From Streptomyces sp. NBC_00223 (GTDB lineage Bacteria; Actinomycetota; Actinomycetes; Streptomycetales; Streptomycetaceae), in the NCBI RefSeq assembly GCF_036199905.1, contig NZ_CP108109.1, positions 4,201,501 through 4,265,500 on the forward strand: 64,000 nucleotides of DNA, written 5' to 3'. This document shows positions 33,284 to 43,047 of the stretch, piece after piece. The notes below the pieces were generated by a model. The model searched no databases, was not told where the DNA came from, and saw only the letters and a program-made list of their open reading frames with translations. The position numbers and the translations under genes were made by a program. Positions within the stretch are counted from its first letter, which is position 1. Each line of letters starts with the position of its first letter.

Positions 33284-34591
33284 TCAGCCCTGGAGGAACG
33301 CCTTGAGCGCGTTCGCCAGCAGGAACGGGTCGTCGGCGCCGCACAGTTCGCGGGCGGAGTGCATCGACAGGATCGGGACACCGATGTCGACGGTGGTGAT
33401 GCCGTGCCGCGCGGCCGTGATCGGACCGATGGTCGTCCCGCACGGCATCGCGTTGCTGGACACGAAGTGCTGGAAGGGCACGCCCGCGCGCTCGCACGCG
33501 GCGGCGAAGATCCCCCGCCCGGCTCCGTCCGTGGCGTAGCGCTGGTTGACGTTCGTCTTGAGGATCGGCCCGCCGTTCGCCCGCGGGTGGTGCGTCGGGT
33601 CGTGCCGCTCGGCGTAGTTGGGGTGCACGGCGTGGCCGACGTCGGAGGAGACACAGACCGAACCGGCCAGCGCCCGCAGCCGGTCCTCGGACGTTCCGCC
33701 GCGGGCCAGCACCGAGCGCTCCAGGACGTTGCCCAGCAGCGGCCCCTGGGCGCCGGTGTCGGACTCGCTGCCGTTCTCCTCGTGGTCGAAGGCGGCCAGC
33801 ACCGGGATGTACGGCAGGGGGGCGGGTCCGGTGGCGACCGCGGCGAGCGCGGCCACGCAGGCGTGCACGGACAGCAGATTGTCCAGCCGCGGCGACGCGA
33901 ACAGCTCGCGGTCCCGGCCGAGATACGCGGGCGGCTGCACATCGTGCGTCATCAGGTCCCAGCCGACGACCTCGCGCGCGGCCACCCCCGCCTCGGCGGC
34001 GAGGAAGTCGATCAGATCGCCGTCGTCCGCCTCGCCCAGCCCCCACAGCGGCTGGAGGTGCCGCTGCTTGTCCAGCAGCAGCCCGTTGTCGGTGACCCCG
34101 CGGTCGAGGTGGATCGCGAGCTGGGCGACCCGCAGCAGCGGCCGGTCCACGTTCACCAGCACGGCGGAGCCGTCGCGCAGGCTGAGCCGCCCGGCCAGGC
34201 CCAGATCGCGGTCGAGCCAGCTGTTGAGCAGCGGGCCGCCGTAGACCTCCACGGCCACCTGCCGCCAGCCGGCGGAGCCCATATCCGGGCGCGGCTTGAC
34301 CCGCAGGTTCGGCGAGTCGGTGTGCGCGCCGATCACCCGGTACGGCGTCTCGGGCCGCGCGCCCTCCGGCACGTACCAGGCGACGATCGCGCCGCCGCGC
34401 AGTACGTACCTGCCGCCGGGCCCGCCCTCCCACCGCTCCGACTCCTCGACCTGACGGAACCCGGCCTTCTCCAGCCGCGCCGCCGCGGCCGCCACCGCGT
34501 GGTACGGAGAGGGGCCGGCCTGGACGAACAGGGCGAGATCATCGGTGTGGGTGCGGTCGAAGCCATGGTGCTGAAGGTGCTGAGGGTTCAT
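33284..34591 (-). CDS. apeB: M18-family aspartyl aminopeptidase
   Basis: A 435-residue metallopeptidase of the M18 family, which removes N-terminal Asp/Glu. Binuclear zinc ligands are visible: His in IGAHTDSPN, Asp/Glu in SPRLDNLLS and AAFDHEENGS, and the C-terminal His in ILSMHSARE. The PSPYHAV segment near the N-terminus is characteristic. The ATG at 34591 (MNPQHL) is used; an ATG at 34603 would add four residues. It is separated from the upstream acyl-CoA dehydrogenase by a strong terminator and is therefore its own transcription unit. Confidence 0.9.
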   Translation of the reverse strand: MNPQHLQHHGFDRTHTDDLALFVQAGPSPYHAVAAAAARLEKAGFRQVEESERWEGGPGGRYVLRGGAIVAWYVPEGARPETPYRVIGAHTDSPNLRVKPRPDMGSAGWRQVAVEVYGGPLLNSWLDRDLGLAGRLSLRDGSAVLVNVDRPLLRVAQLAIHLDRGVTDNGLLLDKQRHLQPLWGLGEADDGDLIDFLAAEAGVAAREVVGWDLMTHDVQPPAYLGRDRELFASPRLDNLLSVHACVAALAAVATGPAPLPYIPVLAAFDHEENGSESDTGAQGPLLGNVLERSVLARGGTSEDRLRALAGSVCVSSDVGHAVHPNYAERHDPTHHPRANGGPILKTNVNQRYATDGAGRGIFAAACERAGVPFQHFVSSNAMPCGTTIGPITAARHGITTVDIGVPILSMHSARELCGADDPFLLANALKAFLQG

Positions 34592-34637
34592 GACCGCCAG
34601 CATAGATTCGGCCGCCGGGACGACCCACAGGGATGCC

Positions 34638-34670
34638 GGAGTGCCGTCACCGGACGGGTGACGGCACTCC
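34638..34670 (-). terminator. Terminator of the acyl-CoA dehydrogenase gene
   Basis: GGAGTGCCGTCACC (34638-34651) and GGTGACGGCACTCC (34657-34670) form a perfect 14-bp stem with a five-base loop, between two same-strand genes and after the acyl-CoA dehydrogenase stop. Confidence 0.85.
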
Positions 34671-34738
34671 TGGACTCTTCTTCCAACCCTCTTCCGCTCC
34701 CCCTCCCGCGCTGTTCTTGGCGGCGTCGGGGCCGTGGG

Positions 34739-36565
34739 TCAGAAGGACTCCTCCGGCAGGTCCATGACGTCCAGGGTGACGGCCTCGGCCAGCGCGCGCT
34801 GGGTGCCGACACCGGGCAGGATGTCGGTGGCGAAGAACTTCGCCGCGGCGATCTTGCCGGTGTAGAAGGCGGCGTCCTTCGGCGAGGCGTCCGGCAGCTT
34901 GGCCGCGGCCACGCTCGCGCCGCGCAGCAGCAGATAGGCGATCACCACGTCGCCGGAGGCGAGCAGCAGCCGGGTGGAGTTCAGCCCCACCTTGTAGATG
35001 GAGCGGACGTCCTGCTCGGTGGCCGCGAGGTCGGCGAGCATCGTGCCGACGATCGCCTCCAGGTCCACCGCGGCCTTGGCGAGCTGGTCGCGGGCGGCGG
35101 CCAGTTCCTCGCCGCCGGTGGCCTCGGCGAGGAACTTCTTGATCTCCTCGCTCAGGCCGGTCAGCGCCTGCCCCTGGTCGCGGACGATCTTCCGGAAGAA
35201 GTAGTCCTGGCCCTGGATCGCGGTCGTGCCCTCGTAGAGGGTGTCGATCTTGGCGTCCCTGATGTACTGCTCGACCGGGTACTCCTGGAGGTATCCGGAG
35301 CCGCCGAAGGTCTGGAGCGACTGGGCGAGCTGTTCATAGGACTTCTCCGAGCCGTAGCCCTTGACGATCGGCAGCAGCAGATCGTTGAGCCCGTGCAGCT
35401 GCCCGGCGTCCTCGCCCGCGGCCTCGGCGGCCTGGATCGCGTCCTGGACGGAGGCGGTGTAGAGGACGAGGGCGCGCATGCCCTCGGCGTACGCCTTCTG
35501 CGTCATCAGCGAGCGGCGTACGTCGGGGTGGTGGGTGATGGTCACCTTGGGCGCGGTCTTGTCCATGAACTGCGCCAGGTCCGGGCCCTGCACCCGCTCC
35601 TTGGCGTACTCCAGCGCGTTGAGGTAGCCGGTGGACAGGGTGGCGATGGCCTTGGTGCCGACCATCATGCGGGCGAACTCGATGATCCGGAACATCTGCC
35701 GGATGCCGTCGTGCCTGCCGCCGATCAGCCAGCCCTTGGCGGGGTGTTTGTCGCCGAAGGTCATCTCGCAGGTGTTCGACGCCTTGAGGCCCATCTTGTG
35801 CTCGACGTTGGTGGCGTGGACGCCGTTGCGCTCGCCCAGCTCACCGGTCTCGGGGTCGAACTCGTACTTGGGGACCATGAACAGCGACAGGCCCTTGGTG
35901 CCGGGGCCCGCGCCCTCGGGACGGGCCAGCACGTAGTGGATGATGTTCTCGGCCAGGTCGTGCTCGCCCGAGGTGATGAAGCGCTTGACGCCCTCGATGT
36001 GCCAGCTGCCGTCCTCCTGCTCGACGGCCTTGGTGCGGCCGGCCCCGACGTCCGAGCCCGCGTCCGGCTCGGTGAGGACCATCGTGGAGCCCCACTGCTT
36101 CTCGACGGCGAGGGCGGCGATCTTCTTCTGCTCCTCGGTGCCCTCGTCGTAGAGGATGCCGGCGAAGGCCGGGCCCGAGGAGTACATCCAGATCGCCGGG
36201 TTCGCGCCGAGCACCAGCTCCGCGTACGACCAGATCAGTGAGCGCGGCGCGGTGGTGCCGCCGATCTCCTCGGGCAGCCCCAGCCGCCAGTACTCGGCCG
36301 CCATGAAGGACCGGTAGCTCTTCTTGAAGCTCTCCGGGAGCGGCGCGGTGCCGGTCTCGGGGTCGAAGACCGGCGGGGTGCGGTCGGCGTCGGCGAAGGA
36401 CTCGGCCAGCTCGGTCTCGGCCAGGCGTGCCAGCTCACCGAGGATGTCCTTCGCGGTCTCCACGTCCATCTCCGCGAACGGACCGGTGCCGTAGAGCTGG
36501 TCGCGGCCGAGGACCTCGAAGAGGTTGAACTCGATGTCGCGGAGGTTCGACTTGTAGTGGCCCAT
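34739..36565 (-). CDS. Long-form acyl-CoA dehydrogenase (FadE5-like)
   Basis: A 608-residue FAD-dependent beta-oxidation enzyme of the long bacterial type. Motifs are [10 protein letters not shown], the FAD/substrate segment [25 protein letters not shown], and the catalytic-base region [13 protein letters not shown] near residue 440; the C-terminal extension (about 470-608) is typical of the FadE5 group. The start [19 protein letters not shown] is conserved in the family. It is divergent from the SseB gene with an AT-rich palindrome between them, a possible TetR-type fatty-acid operator. Confidence 0.93.
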   Translation of the reverse strand: MGHYKSNLRDIEFNLFEVLGRDQLYGTGPFAEMDVETAKDILGELARLAETELAESFADADRTPPVFDPETGTAPLPESFKKSYRSFMAAEYWRLGLPEEIGGTTAPRSLIWSYAELVLGANPAIWMYSSGPAFAGILYDEGTEEQKKIAALAVEKQWGSTMVLTEPDAGSDVGAGRTKAVEQEDGSWHIEGVKRFITSGEHDLAENIIHYVLARPEGAGPGTKGLSLFMVPKYEFDPETGELGERNGVHATNVEHKMGLKASNTCEMTFGDKHPAKGWLIGGRHDGIRQMFRIIEFARMMVGTKAIATLSTGYLNALEYAKERVQGPDLAQFMDKTAPKVTITHHPDVRRSLMTQKAYAEGMRALVLYTASVQDAIQAAEAAGEDAGQLHGLNDLLLPIVKGYGSEKSYEQLAQSLQTFGGSGYLQEYPVEQYIRDAKIDTLYEGTTAIQGQDYFFRKIVRDQGQALTGLSEEIKKFLAEATGGEELAAARDQLAKAAVDLEAIVGTMLADLAATEQDVRSIYKVGLNSTRLLLASGDVVIAYLLLRGASVAAAKLPDASPKDAAFYTGKIAAAKFFATDILPGVGTQRALAEAVTLDVMDLPEESF

Positions 36566-36658
36566 GACGACGGCTCCGTCTCGCTGCTGCTGCTGTCACA
36601 ACCGGTCGGGGGTGTGAATCGGGGGGTGAAGGGGACAAGTGGTCGTACAAAATCATGC

Positions 36659-36670
36659 TACCCGTCGGTA
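36659..36670. promoter_or_regulatory. Inverted repeat in the acyl-CoA dehydrogenase promoter
   Basis: TACC-CGTC-GGTA lies in an AT-rich patch 94 bases upstream of the dehydrogenase start. TACC-N4-GGTA sites are used by some TetR-type fatty-acid regulators, so this is a candidate operator; no regulator gene is adjacent. Confidence 0.35.
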
Positions 36671-36748
36671 ATAAGACGCAACCCCTCGCCCGGTCGATGT
36701 GACGACTTACTCGTCCCGGCGGTTGCGGGCTTCGTTAGGCTGGGGGCC

Positions 36749-37216
36749 GTGTACGGCTACGAGCAGAGTGTGAACGCCGGTCCCGGCGGCCCGGTCCCGG
36801 GGTCCGCACCCATGTCCGGCGGCTATCCGGAGCCGTCGCCCGCCTATCCCGAGCCGTCCCCGCCGTCGCTGGCCGACGCGGTGCGCGCCTTCACCACCGG
36901 CTCGATGTCGGCCGAGGACTTCCAGGCGATCTTCGCCACCTCCAAGGTGTACTGCCCGCGCGGTGAGAACCCGGGCTTCCTGGCGCTGCACGACACCCAG
37001 CAGCCGGTCATCCCGATGTTCACCTCCCTCAAGGAGCTGCGCCGGTACGCGGGCAAGGAGTCCAAGTACTTCGTGATCACCGGGGCCGAGGTGCTTGACC
37101 TGCTGCCGACCGGGTACGGCTTCGTGCTCGACATCGACGGGCAGCACCGGATGGTCTTCGACGCCAAGGCGGTCGAGCAGATGGTCGACTTCACCATGCG
37201 CCGGATGTACGGCTGA
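36749..37216 (+). CDS. SseB-like protein
   Basis: A 155-residue protein. Residues 1-35 are Gly/Pro/Ser-rich (PEPSPAYPEPSP), then a compact alpha/beta domain of the SseB family (GSMSAEDFQAIFATSKVYCP, then PMFTSLKELRRY and GFVLDIDGQHRMVF). Family members are accessory proteins of unknown biochemistry. The GTG at 36749 follows GGGGG; a second GTG at 36770 is in frame. It is divergent from acyl-CoA dehydrogenase. Confidence 0.82.
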   Translation: MYGYEQSVNAGPGGPVPGSAPMSGGYPEPSPAYPEPSPPSLADAVRAFTTGSMSAEDFQAIFATSKVYCPRGENPGFLALHDTQQPVIPMFTSLKELRRYAGKESKYFVITGAEVLDLLPTGYGFVLDIDGQHRMVFDAKAVEQMVDFTMRRMYG

Positions 37217-37260
37217 GCCGTCTCCCCCCGGAAGTGGGTGACGGAATAGTCACGCCTTGC

Positions 37261-37281
37261 TAGATGTTAAGCCTTCAACTA
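37261..37281. promoter_or_regulatory. AT-rich imperfect inverted repeat before the pirin gene
   Basis: TAGATGTTAA-N-CTTCAACTA is an imperfect dyad in an AT-rich island 35-55 bases before the pirin start. TTCAACTA-type arms recall MarR operators at redox-responsive streptomycete genes. No MarR gene is adjacent. Confidence 0.35.
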
Positions 37282-37314
37282 AATTGGACGCGAAGCATCC
37301 TGAAGGAGGCCGTC

Positions 37315-38277
37315 ATGCCCGCCGTGACCGTAGAGAACCCACTGACCCTGCCGCGGGTCACCGCGCCCGCCGAGGCGCGGCCGCGCCCGGCGCTGGCCGT
37401 CACCACCGCGCCCAGCGGCCTGGAGGGCGAGGGCTTCCCGGTCCGCCGCGCCCTCGCGGGCATCGACTACCGGCACCTCGACCCGTTCATCATGATGGAC
37501 CAGATGGGTGAGGTGGAGTACGCGCCGGGAGAGCCCAAGGGCACCCCCTGGCACCCGCACCGCGGCTTCGAGACCGTCACGTACATCATGGACGGCACCT
37601 TCATCCACCAGGACTCGCACGGCGGTGGCGGCACCATCACCAACGGCGACACCCAGTGGATGACCGCCGGGTCCGGGCTGCTGCACATCGAGACGCCGCC
37701 GGAGTCGCTGGTGATGAGCGGCGGCCTCTTCCACGGCCTCCAGCTGTGGGTGAACCTCCCCAAGGCCGACAAGATGATGGCGCCCAAGTACCAGGACATC
37801 CGGGCCGACGGCCTCAAGCTGCTCACCTCGGGCGACGGCGGCGCGCTGATCCGGCTGATCGCGGGCGACCTCGGGGGCCACCCGGGTCCGGGCTCGACCC
37901 ACACCCCGATCACGATGATCCATGTCTCGGTCAGCCCCGGCGCCGAGGTCACGCTGCCCTGGCGGGCCGACTTCAACGCGCTGGCCTACGGGCTCGCCGG
38001 GCGCGGCTTCGCAGGTCCCGAGTCCCGTCCGTTCCGGATGGGCCAGGCGGTCGTCTTCGGCAAGGGCGACGCGCTCACCCTGCGGGCCGCGGAGACCCAG
38101 GAGTCCCGCTCGCCCAACTTCGAGGTCGTGCTGCTCGGCGGCCTGCCCATCCGCGAGCCGATGATGCAGTACGGCCCGTTCGTCATGAACACCCACGCCG
38201 AACTGGCCCAGGCCTTCGACGACTTCCAGGCCGGCCGGCTGGGCACGATCCCCGCGGACTCCCCGTACGGGAAGTGA
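37315..38277 (+). CDS. Pirin-family bicupin
   Basis: A 320-residue bicupin. The metal-binding cupin has PWHPHRGFETVTYIMDG and HQDSHGGGGTI, with the downstream GSGLLHIETPP and LFHGLQLWVNLP of pirins; the second cupin is partly degenerate. Some pirins have quercetinase activity, others bind regulators. The ATG at 37315 has a strong GAAGGAGG upstream. It is monocistronic, ending 21 bases from a convergent phosphatase gene. An AT-rich dyad suggests control by a redox or phenolic sensor. Confidence 0.9.
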   Translation: MPAVTVENPLTLPRVTAPAEARPRPALAVTTAPSGLEGEGFPVRRALAGIDYRHLDPFIMMDQMGEVEYAPGEPKGTPWHPHRGFETVTYIMDGTFIHQDSHGGGGTITNGDTQWMTAGSGLLHIETPPESLVMSGGLFHGLQLWVNLPKADKMMAPKYQDIRADGLKLLTSGDGGALIRLIAGDLGGHPGPGSTHTPITMIHVSVSPGAEVTLPWRADFNALAYGLAGRGFAGPESRPFRMGQAVVFGKGDALTLRAAETQESRSPNFEVVLLGGLPIREPMMQYGPFVMNTHAELAQAFDDFQAGRLGTIPADSPYGK

Positions 38278-38298
38278 GCCCGGTCGCCGCCCGGCGGT

Positions 38299-40356
38299 TC
38301 ACCGCTCGGACTGCTGCCTGACCTCGTAGAGCTCGAACCAGATGCACTTGCCGTCGCCTCGGGGGTCGACCCCCCAGGAGTCGGCGAGCTCCTCCATCAG
38401 CAGCAGACCGCGGCCGGAGGAGGCCATCTCGCCGGGGGAGCGCCGGTGCGGCATCTCGTCGGAGCGGTCGGCGACCTCGATGTGCAGCCGCCGGGTGCCG
38501 GGCATCCCGGTGACGTGGGCGATCAGCACCGCCTCGTCGTCGGTGTGCACCAGCACATTGGTGACCAGCTCGGAGACCAGCAGCACCGCGGACTCCAGCT
38601 GGTCGGGCGAGGTCCAGTCGTGCAGCAGCTCCCGGATGTCCTCCCGGGCCGAGTGGACCAGCCCGGGGTCGGACTGCGCGACGGTGATGACCGTACGGCG
38701 GACCGGGACCGCGCAGGTGGGGCCGTCCGGGTCACGCCGCAGCAGCAGGAGGGCGATGTCGTCCTCGCGGCGGTCGGTCAGCGGGCCGGTCGTGTGATGG
38801 GAGGCCGGGCCGTGCACGGCCCGGACCATGGAGTCGGCCAGCCCCTCCAGATCGTCGGCGTTGCCGTTCTCGAAGACTTGCCGCAGCCGGTCCCAGCCGG
38901 TCTCCAGGTCGTGGCCGCCGGTCTCGATCAGCCCGTCGGTGCACAGCATCAGCACTTCACCCGGCTCCAGGACCAGCCGGGTGGTGGGGTAGTCGGTGTC
39001 GGGCGCGACACCGAGCGGGAGACCGCCGGGCGTACGGCGGATGATCGTCGTGCCGTCGCCCAGCCGGATCGCCGGCTCCGGGTGGCCGGCCCGGGCGACG
39101 TCGAGAGTGCCGTCGGCCGGGTCGACCTCCAGATAGAGGCACGTCGCGAACCGTACGTCGTCCGTCTGGGACTCCTCGGCGAGGCCGGCCAGGAAGCGGG
39201 AGGTCCTGGAGAGCACCGCGTCGGGCCCGTGCCCCTCGGCCGCGTACGCGCGCAGCGCCACCCGCAGCTGGCCCATCAGCCCGGCGGCCCGTACGTCATG
39301 GCCCTGGACGTCGCCGATCACCAGCGCGGTACGGCCCGAGGGCAGGGCGATCACGTCGTACCAGTCGCCGCCGACCTGGAGGCCGCCGCCGGTGGGGACG
39401 TAGCGGGCCGCGACCGCCATACCGGTGATGCCCGGCTCGCGGGCCGGCAGCATCGTCCGCTGCAAACCGTCGGAGAGCGCCCGCTCGGACTCGTGCAGAT
39501 GGGCGCGGGACAGCGCCTGGGCGAGCATCCGGGCGACGGTGGTCAGCACCGAGCGCTCGTCCGGCGTGAACTCCACCGGGTCGCGGAAGGCCGCCATCCA
39601 CGCGCCGATCGTGACCCCGGCCACCACCAGCGGCAGATACGCCCACGACCTGCGCCCGTACGGCTTGACCATCGGCCAGGTGACCGGGAACCGCTGCTCG
39701 TACGACTCCGGGCTCGGCAGGTACACCGCCTGCCCGGCGCGGACCACCGCGGCGGCCGGATAGTCGGTGGTCAGCGGCATGTCCATCATGAAAGCCGAGA
39801 CGGACTCCTGCCCGTGGTGACCGATCATCGTCAGCCGGTCGCCGGTCACCGCGAAGACGGCCAGCCCGTCCGGGGTGAAGCCGGGCATCGACAGGGTCGC
39901 CGCCACCCGCAGCACCTCCGCCGTGGAATCCGCCTCGGCGAGCGCGCGCCCGGCGTCCAGCAGGAACGCCTCCCGGGCGCGCCGCAGACCCCAGCTGCGG
40001 CTGTCCGTGGTGTCGTCCGCCGAAGCGCGCACTTCGCAGGCGGTGCCGGAGACCAGCCTCCCCTGCGGCCGCACCCGGATGCGCAGCGTGCGCAGTACGG
40101 CCCCCTCCTCGTCCACCACCCGCACCGGCGCCTCGGCCACCGTGCCGTCCGCCCTGGCCAGTGAGATCTCCCAGGCCAGGCTCGCGTAGTCGGTGGCGTG
40201 CAGACGCTCCTTGACGGCCGAGGTGGCGATCGTGCAGGCACCGCCGGACAGTCCCAGCAGCCGGACCATCCGGTTGTCCAGCGTCGCGGTGCCGGTCGAC
40301 CAGTCCCACTGCCACAGGCCGCAGCCCACTGCCGCAAGGACGTCCTCGGTGCGCAT
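38299..40356 (-). CDS. PAS-GAF-SpoIIE phosphatase with C-terminal anti-sigma-type ATPase
   Basis: A 685-residue multidomain regulator. In order: PAS-like (1-110, [20 protein letters not shown]), GAF (about 130-290), SpoIIE/PP2C phosphatase (about 315-530; [19 protein letters not shown] and late [10 protein letters not shown] provide metal Asp residues) and a GHKL ATPase of the RsbW/SpoIIAB type (about 550-680; [25 protein letters not shown]). It both dephosphorylates antagonists and may phosphorylate them. The ATG at 40356 lacks a clear ribosome site and may be leaderless. STAS protein at 46967 is one possible partner. Confidence 0.9.
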   Translation of the reverse strand: MRTEDVLAAVGCGLWQWDWSTGTATLDNRMVRLLGLSGGACTIATSAVKERLHATDYASLAWEISLARADGTVAEAPVRVVDEEGAVLRTLRIRVRPQGRLVSGTACEVRASADDTTDSRSWGLRRAREAFLLDAGRALAEADSTAEVLRVAATLSMPGFTPDGLAVFAVTGDRLTMIGHHGQESVSAFMMDMPLTTDYPAAAVVRAGQAVYLPSPESYEQRFPVTWPMVKPYGRRSWAYLPLVVAGVTIGAWMAAFRDPVEFTPDERSVLTTVARMLAQALSRAHLHESERALSDGLQRTMLPAREPGITGMAVAARYVPTGGGLQVGGDWYDVIALPSGRTALVIGDVQGHDVRAAGLMGQLRVALRAYAAEGHGPDAVLSRTSRFLAGLAEESQTDDVRFATCLYLEVDPADGTLDVARAGHPEPAIRLGDGTTIIRRTPGGLPLGVAPDTDYPTTRLVLEPGEVLMLCTDGLIETGGHDLETGWDRLRQVFENGNADDLEGLADSMVRAVHGPASHHTTGPLTDRREDDIALLLLRRDPDGPTCAVPVRRTVITVAQSDPGLVHSAREDIRELLHDWTSPDQLESAVLLVSELVTNVLVHTDDEAVLIAHVTGMPGTRRLHIEVADRSDEMPHRRSPGEMASSGRGLLLMEELADSWGVDPRGDGKCIWFELYEVRQQSER

Positions 40357-40374
40357 TTTTACAGTTTATGTGGA

Positions 40375-40403
40375 TTGACCCGATGTGGGGCAACGTATAC
40401 CGA
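40375..40403 (+). promoter_or_regulatory. Candidate aspS promoter
   Basis: TTGACC (40375-40380) is followed after 17 bases by TACCGA, about 90 bases upstream of aspS and divergent from the phosphatase gene. This resembles a housekeeping (HrdB-type) promoter but is only a motif match. Confidence 0.4.
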
Positions 40404-40494
40404 TGGGGCACCGGCCCGGCGCGCCGGTAGGCTGTGCGAGGCCGCTGGCCCGGCCACCCCCCATCCCGAACCACACCAGCGTCGAGGACGAATG

Positions 40495-42264
40495 ATGCAC
40501 CGGTACCGGTCCCACACCTGCGGCGAACTGCGCGCCACCGACGTCGGCTCCGACGTCCGCCTGTCCGGCTGGCTGCACAATCGCCGCGATCTGGGCGGCA
40601 TCCTCTTCGTCGACCTGCGTGACCACTACGGCTTCACCCAGCTCGTCGTCCGCCCCGGCTCCGCGGTGTACGACCAGCTCAGCGGCCAGTCCAAGGAGTC
40701 CGTGGTCCGCGTCGACGGCCGGGCCGTGGCCCGCTCGGCGGAGAACGTCAACCCGGAGCTGCCGACCGGCGAGGTCGAGGTCGAGGTGACCTCCCTGGAG
40801 GTGCTGGGCGCCGCCGACCCGCTGCCGTTCCCGGTCTTCCCCGAGGACAACGCCAACGAGGAGATGCGGCTCACCAACCGCTTCCTCGACCTGCGCCGCC
40901 AGCGCATGCACCGCAACATCATGCTGCGCACCCAGGTCATCTCCTTCCTGCGCCGCGAGATGACCGCGCTCGGCTTCAACGAGATGGCCACCCCGATCCT
41001 GTCGGCCACCTCGCCCGAGGGCGCCCGTGACTTCCTGGTGCCCTCCCGGGTGCACGCCGGCCGCTTCTACGCGCTGCCGCAGGCCCCCCAGCAGTTCAAG
41101 CAGCTGCTGATGATCTCCGGCTTCGACCGCTACTTCCAGATCGCGCCCTGCTTCCGTGACGAGGACTCCCGCGCGGACCGCTCGCCCGGCGAGTTCTACC
41201 AGCTCGATGTCGAGATGAGCTTCGTCGAGCAGGAGGACGTCTTCGGGGTCATCGAGAAGGTCATGACCGACCTCTTCAACGAGTACGGCGGCGGCCGTAC
41301 CGTCACCTCGCCCTTCCCGCGGGTCCCGTTCCGCGAGTCGATGGTCAAGTACGGCAACGACAAGCCCGATCTGCGCACCTCGCTGGAGCTCGTCGACGTC
41401 TCCGCGATCTTCGCCGGATCCGGCTTCAAGGCCTTCGCGGACAAGCACGTCCGCGCGCTCGCGGTGCCCGACACGGCCGAGCAGCCGCGCAAGTTCTTCG
41501 ACTCGCTCGGCGAGTACGCGGTCTCGCTCGGCGCGAAGGGCCTGGCCTGGGTGCGGGTCGGCGACGACAACGCGCTCACCGGGCCGATCGCGAAGTTCCT
41601 CACCGAGGAGAACGTGGCCGCGCTCGTCACCGCGGTCGGGGCCAAGCCCGGCACGGCGATCTTCTTCGGGGCCGGCGAGTTCGACGAGGTCTCGAAGATC
41701 ATGGGGCCGGTGCGGGTCGAGGCGGCCAAGCGCGCGGGCCACTTCGAGGAGAACGTCTTCCGCTTCTGCTGGATCGTGGACTTCCCGATGTTCGAGAAGA
41801 ACGAGGACACCGGCGCGATCGAGTTCTCGCACAACCCGTTCTCGATGCCGCAGGGCGGGCTCGAAGCGCTGGAGACCAAGGACCCGCTGGACATCCTGGC
41901 CTGGCAGTACGACATCGTCTGCAACGGCATCGAGCTGTCCTCCGGCGCCATCAGGAACCACGAACCCGCGGTGATGTACAAGGCGTTCGAGATCGCCGGG
42001 TACTCGCGGGAGACGGTCGAGGCCGAATTCGGCGGCATGCTGCGGGCGTTCCACTTCGGCGCGCCGCCGCACGGTGGGATCGCGCCGGGCGTGGACCGTA
42101 TGGTCATGCTGCTCGCGGACGAGCCCAACATCCGGGAGACGATCGCGTTCCCGCTCAACCAGAACGCGCAGGATCTGCTCATGGGGGCGCCCTCGGAGGT
42201 CGAGGAGGCGCGGCTGCGCGAGCTGCACATTCAGCTGCGCAGGCCGGCCCCCAAGACCCCCTGA
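40495..42264 (+). CDS. aspS: Aspartyl-tRNA synthetase
   Basis: A 589-residue class II synthetase that charges tRNA-Asp. The OB-fold anticodon domain ([20 protein letters not shown]) precedes the catalytic core with class II motif 2 ([20 protein letters not shown]) and motif 3 ([14 protein letters not shown]); the bacterial GAD insertion lies between. Two adjacent ATGs (40492, 40495) follow GAGGACGA; the second gives the conserved [13 protein letters not shown] terminator-like structure and two copies of a dispersed repeat follow. Confidence 0.97.
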   Translation: MHRYRSHTCGELRATDVGSDVRLSGWLHNRRDLGGILFVDLRDHYGFTQLVVRPGSAVYDQLSGQSKESVVRVDGRAVARSAENVNPELPTGEVEVEVTSLEVLGAADPLPFPVFPEDNANEEMRLTNRFLDLRRQRMHRNIMLRTQVISFLRREMTALGFNEMATPILSATSPEGARDFLVPSRVHAGRFYALPQAPQQFKQLLMISGFDRYFQIAPCFRDEDSRADRSPGEFYQLDVEMSFVEQEDVFGVIEKVMTDLFNEYGGGRTVTSPFPRVPFRESMVKYGNDKPDLRTSLELVDVSAIFAGSGFKAFADKHVRALAVPDTAEQPRKFFDSLGEYAVSLGAKGLAWVRVGDDNALTGPIAKFLTEENVAALVTAVGAKPGTAIFFGAGEFDEVSKIMGPVRVEAAKRAGHFEENVFRFCWIVDFPMFEKNEDTGAIEFSHNPFSMPQGGLEALETKDPLDILAWQYDIVCNGIELSSGAIRNHEPAVMYKAFEIAGYSRETVEAEFGGMLRAFHFGAPPHGGIAPGVDRMVMLLADEPNIRETIAFPLNQNAQDLLMGAPSEVEEARLRELHIQLRRPAPKTP

Positions 42265-42298
42265 CCCGCGGTCCGCTTCCCCCGCCCACCTCGACCCG

Positions 42299-42380
42299 CC
42301 CCGCCGGCCCGGCTTCTCCTCCGCCTCAATCGCCGGCGGGGCTGGTCTGTCGCCTCAGTCGCCGGCGGGGCTCGTTTTTT
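42299..42380 (+). terminator. aspS terminator built from dispersed repeats
   Basis: CCCCGCCGGC (42299-42308) can pair with GCCGGCGGGG at either 42332-42341 or 42361-42370; the second arm is followed by CTCG and six T. The alternative pairing means two nested hairpins ending in a real T tract, unusual in this GC-rich DNA. Confidence 0.65.
42322..42379. repeat. Two 29-bp copies of a Streptomyces intergenic repeat
   Basis: CGCCTCAATCGCCGGCGGGG begins at 42322 and its one-base variant CGCCTCAGTCGCCGGCGGGG at 42351. Sequences of this type (complement GCCCCGCCGGCGATTGAGGC) recur between genes in Streptomyces genomes; this statement is from memory. Confidence 0.7.
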
Positions 42381-42446
42381 CGGCGGTCCGCAGCATCCAC
42401 GCGCGGGTGCGCCCGCCACGGGCAGCCGCGTGCCTGCGCCGGCGTG

Positions 42447-42986
42447 TCAGTCCTTGCGCTGGAACTCCTCTGTCGGGATGGCGACCGTGATGCCCTCCGG
42501 GAGGGGGAGGGGGACGGTCTCGCCGTAGATGAACTTCTGGTGGTTCTGGTACGTGCCGCCCTCGGGCCGGGTGTAGAGCAGGCACTCGGCGCGGAAGGGG
42601 TCGATGAGCAGATAGACGGGGACGCCGTAGGTCGCGTACTGGAGGAACTTGATCTCGTAGTCGTTGACGTCCTCCTTCGTGGACACGATCTCCACGGCGG
42701 CGAGCAGATCCTCGTACGAGTACGGCGTCGCGGCTCCCTCCTCCACGACCGCGATGTCCGGGCAACGGCCGCCCTCGCCGGGGAAGGTGAACAGCACGTC
42801 GGACAGGATCTGCCGTCGGCCGATTCCGGCGGCACGCAGGGCGTCATGGACCTCGAAGATGGTCCAGCTCTGCACATTGCTCTGCGGCGTCACGATGATC
42901 CGCCCCCCTACGACCTCGACCTTGAAACCCTCGAGATCCGTGGCCATGTGCTCGGCCTTGCCGTTCAGGACATCCGTCCACGTCAT
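42447..42986 (-). CDS. Uma2-family PD-(D/E)XK nuclease-like protein
   Basis: A 179-residue protein of the Uma2 (DUF820) family. The PD-(D/E)XK core is visible: CPDIAVVEE (Asp), VEIVSTKEDVNDYEIKFLQY (Glu and Lys), then YGVPVYLLIDP. Such proteins are abundant in streptomycetes and cyanobacteria and have no clear role. The ATG at 42986 was chosen for the AGGAGG six bases upstream; a start at 43004 adds six residues. It lies between aspS and metG, probably as a monocistron. Confidence 0.85.
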   Translation of the reverse strand: MTWTDVLNGKAEHMATDLEGFKVEVVGGRIIVTPQSNVQSWTIFEVHDALRAAGIGRRQILSDVLFTFPGEGGRCPDIAVVEEGAATPYSYEDLLAAVEIVSTKEDVNDYEIKFLQYATYGVPVYLLIDPFRAECLLYTRPEGGTYQNHQKFIYGETVPLPLPEGITVAIPTEEFQRKD

Positions 42987-43047
42987 CGCGGGCCTCCTGG
43001 GCATATCCGTCTCCCGTGATCAGACAGTACCGTACGTAGCAGCGTGA

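Noticed and set aside
33062-36241. 1059-codon plus-strand open frame
   Set aside because: Antisense to the M18 peptidase and acyl-CoA dehydrogenase genes, which have complete family motifs.
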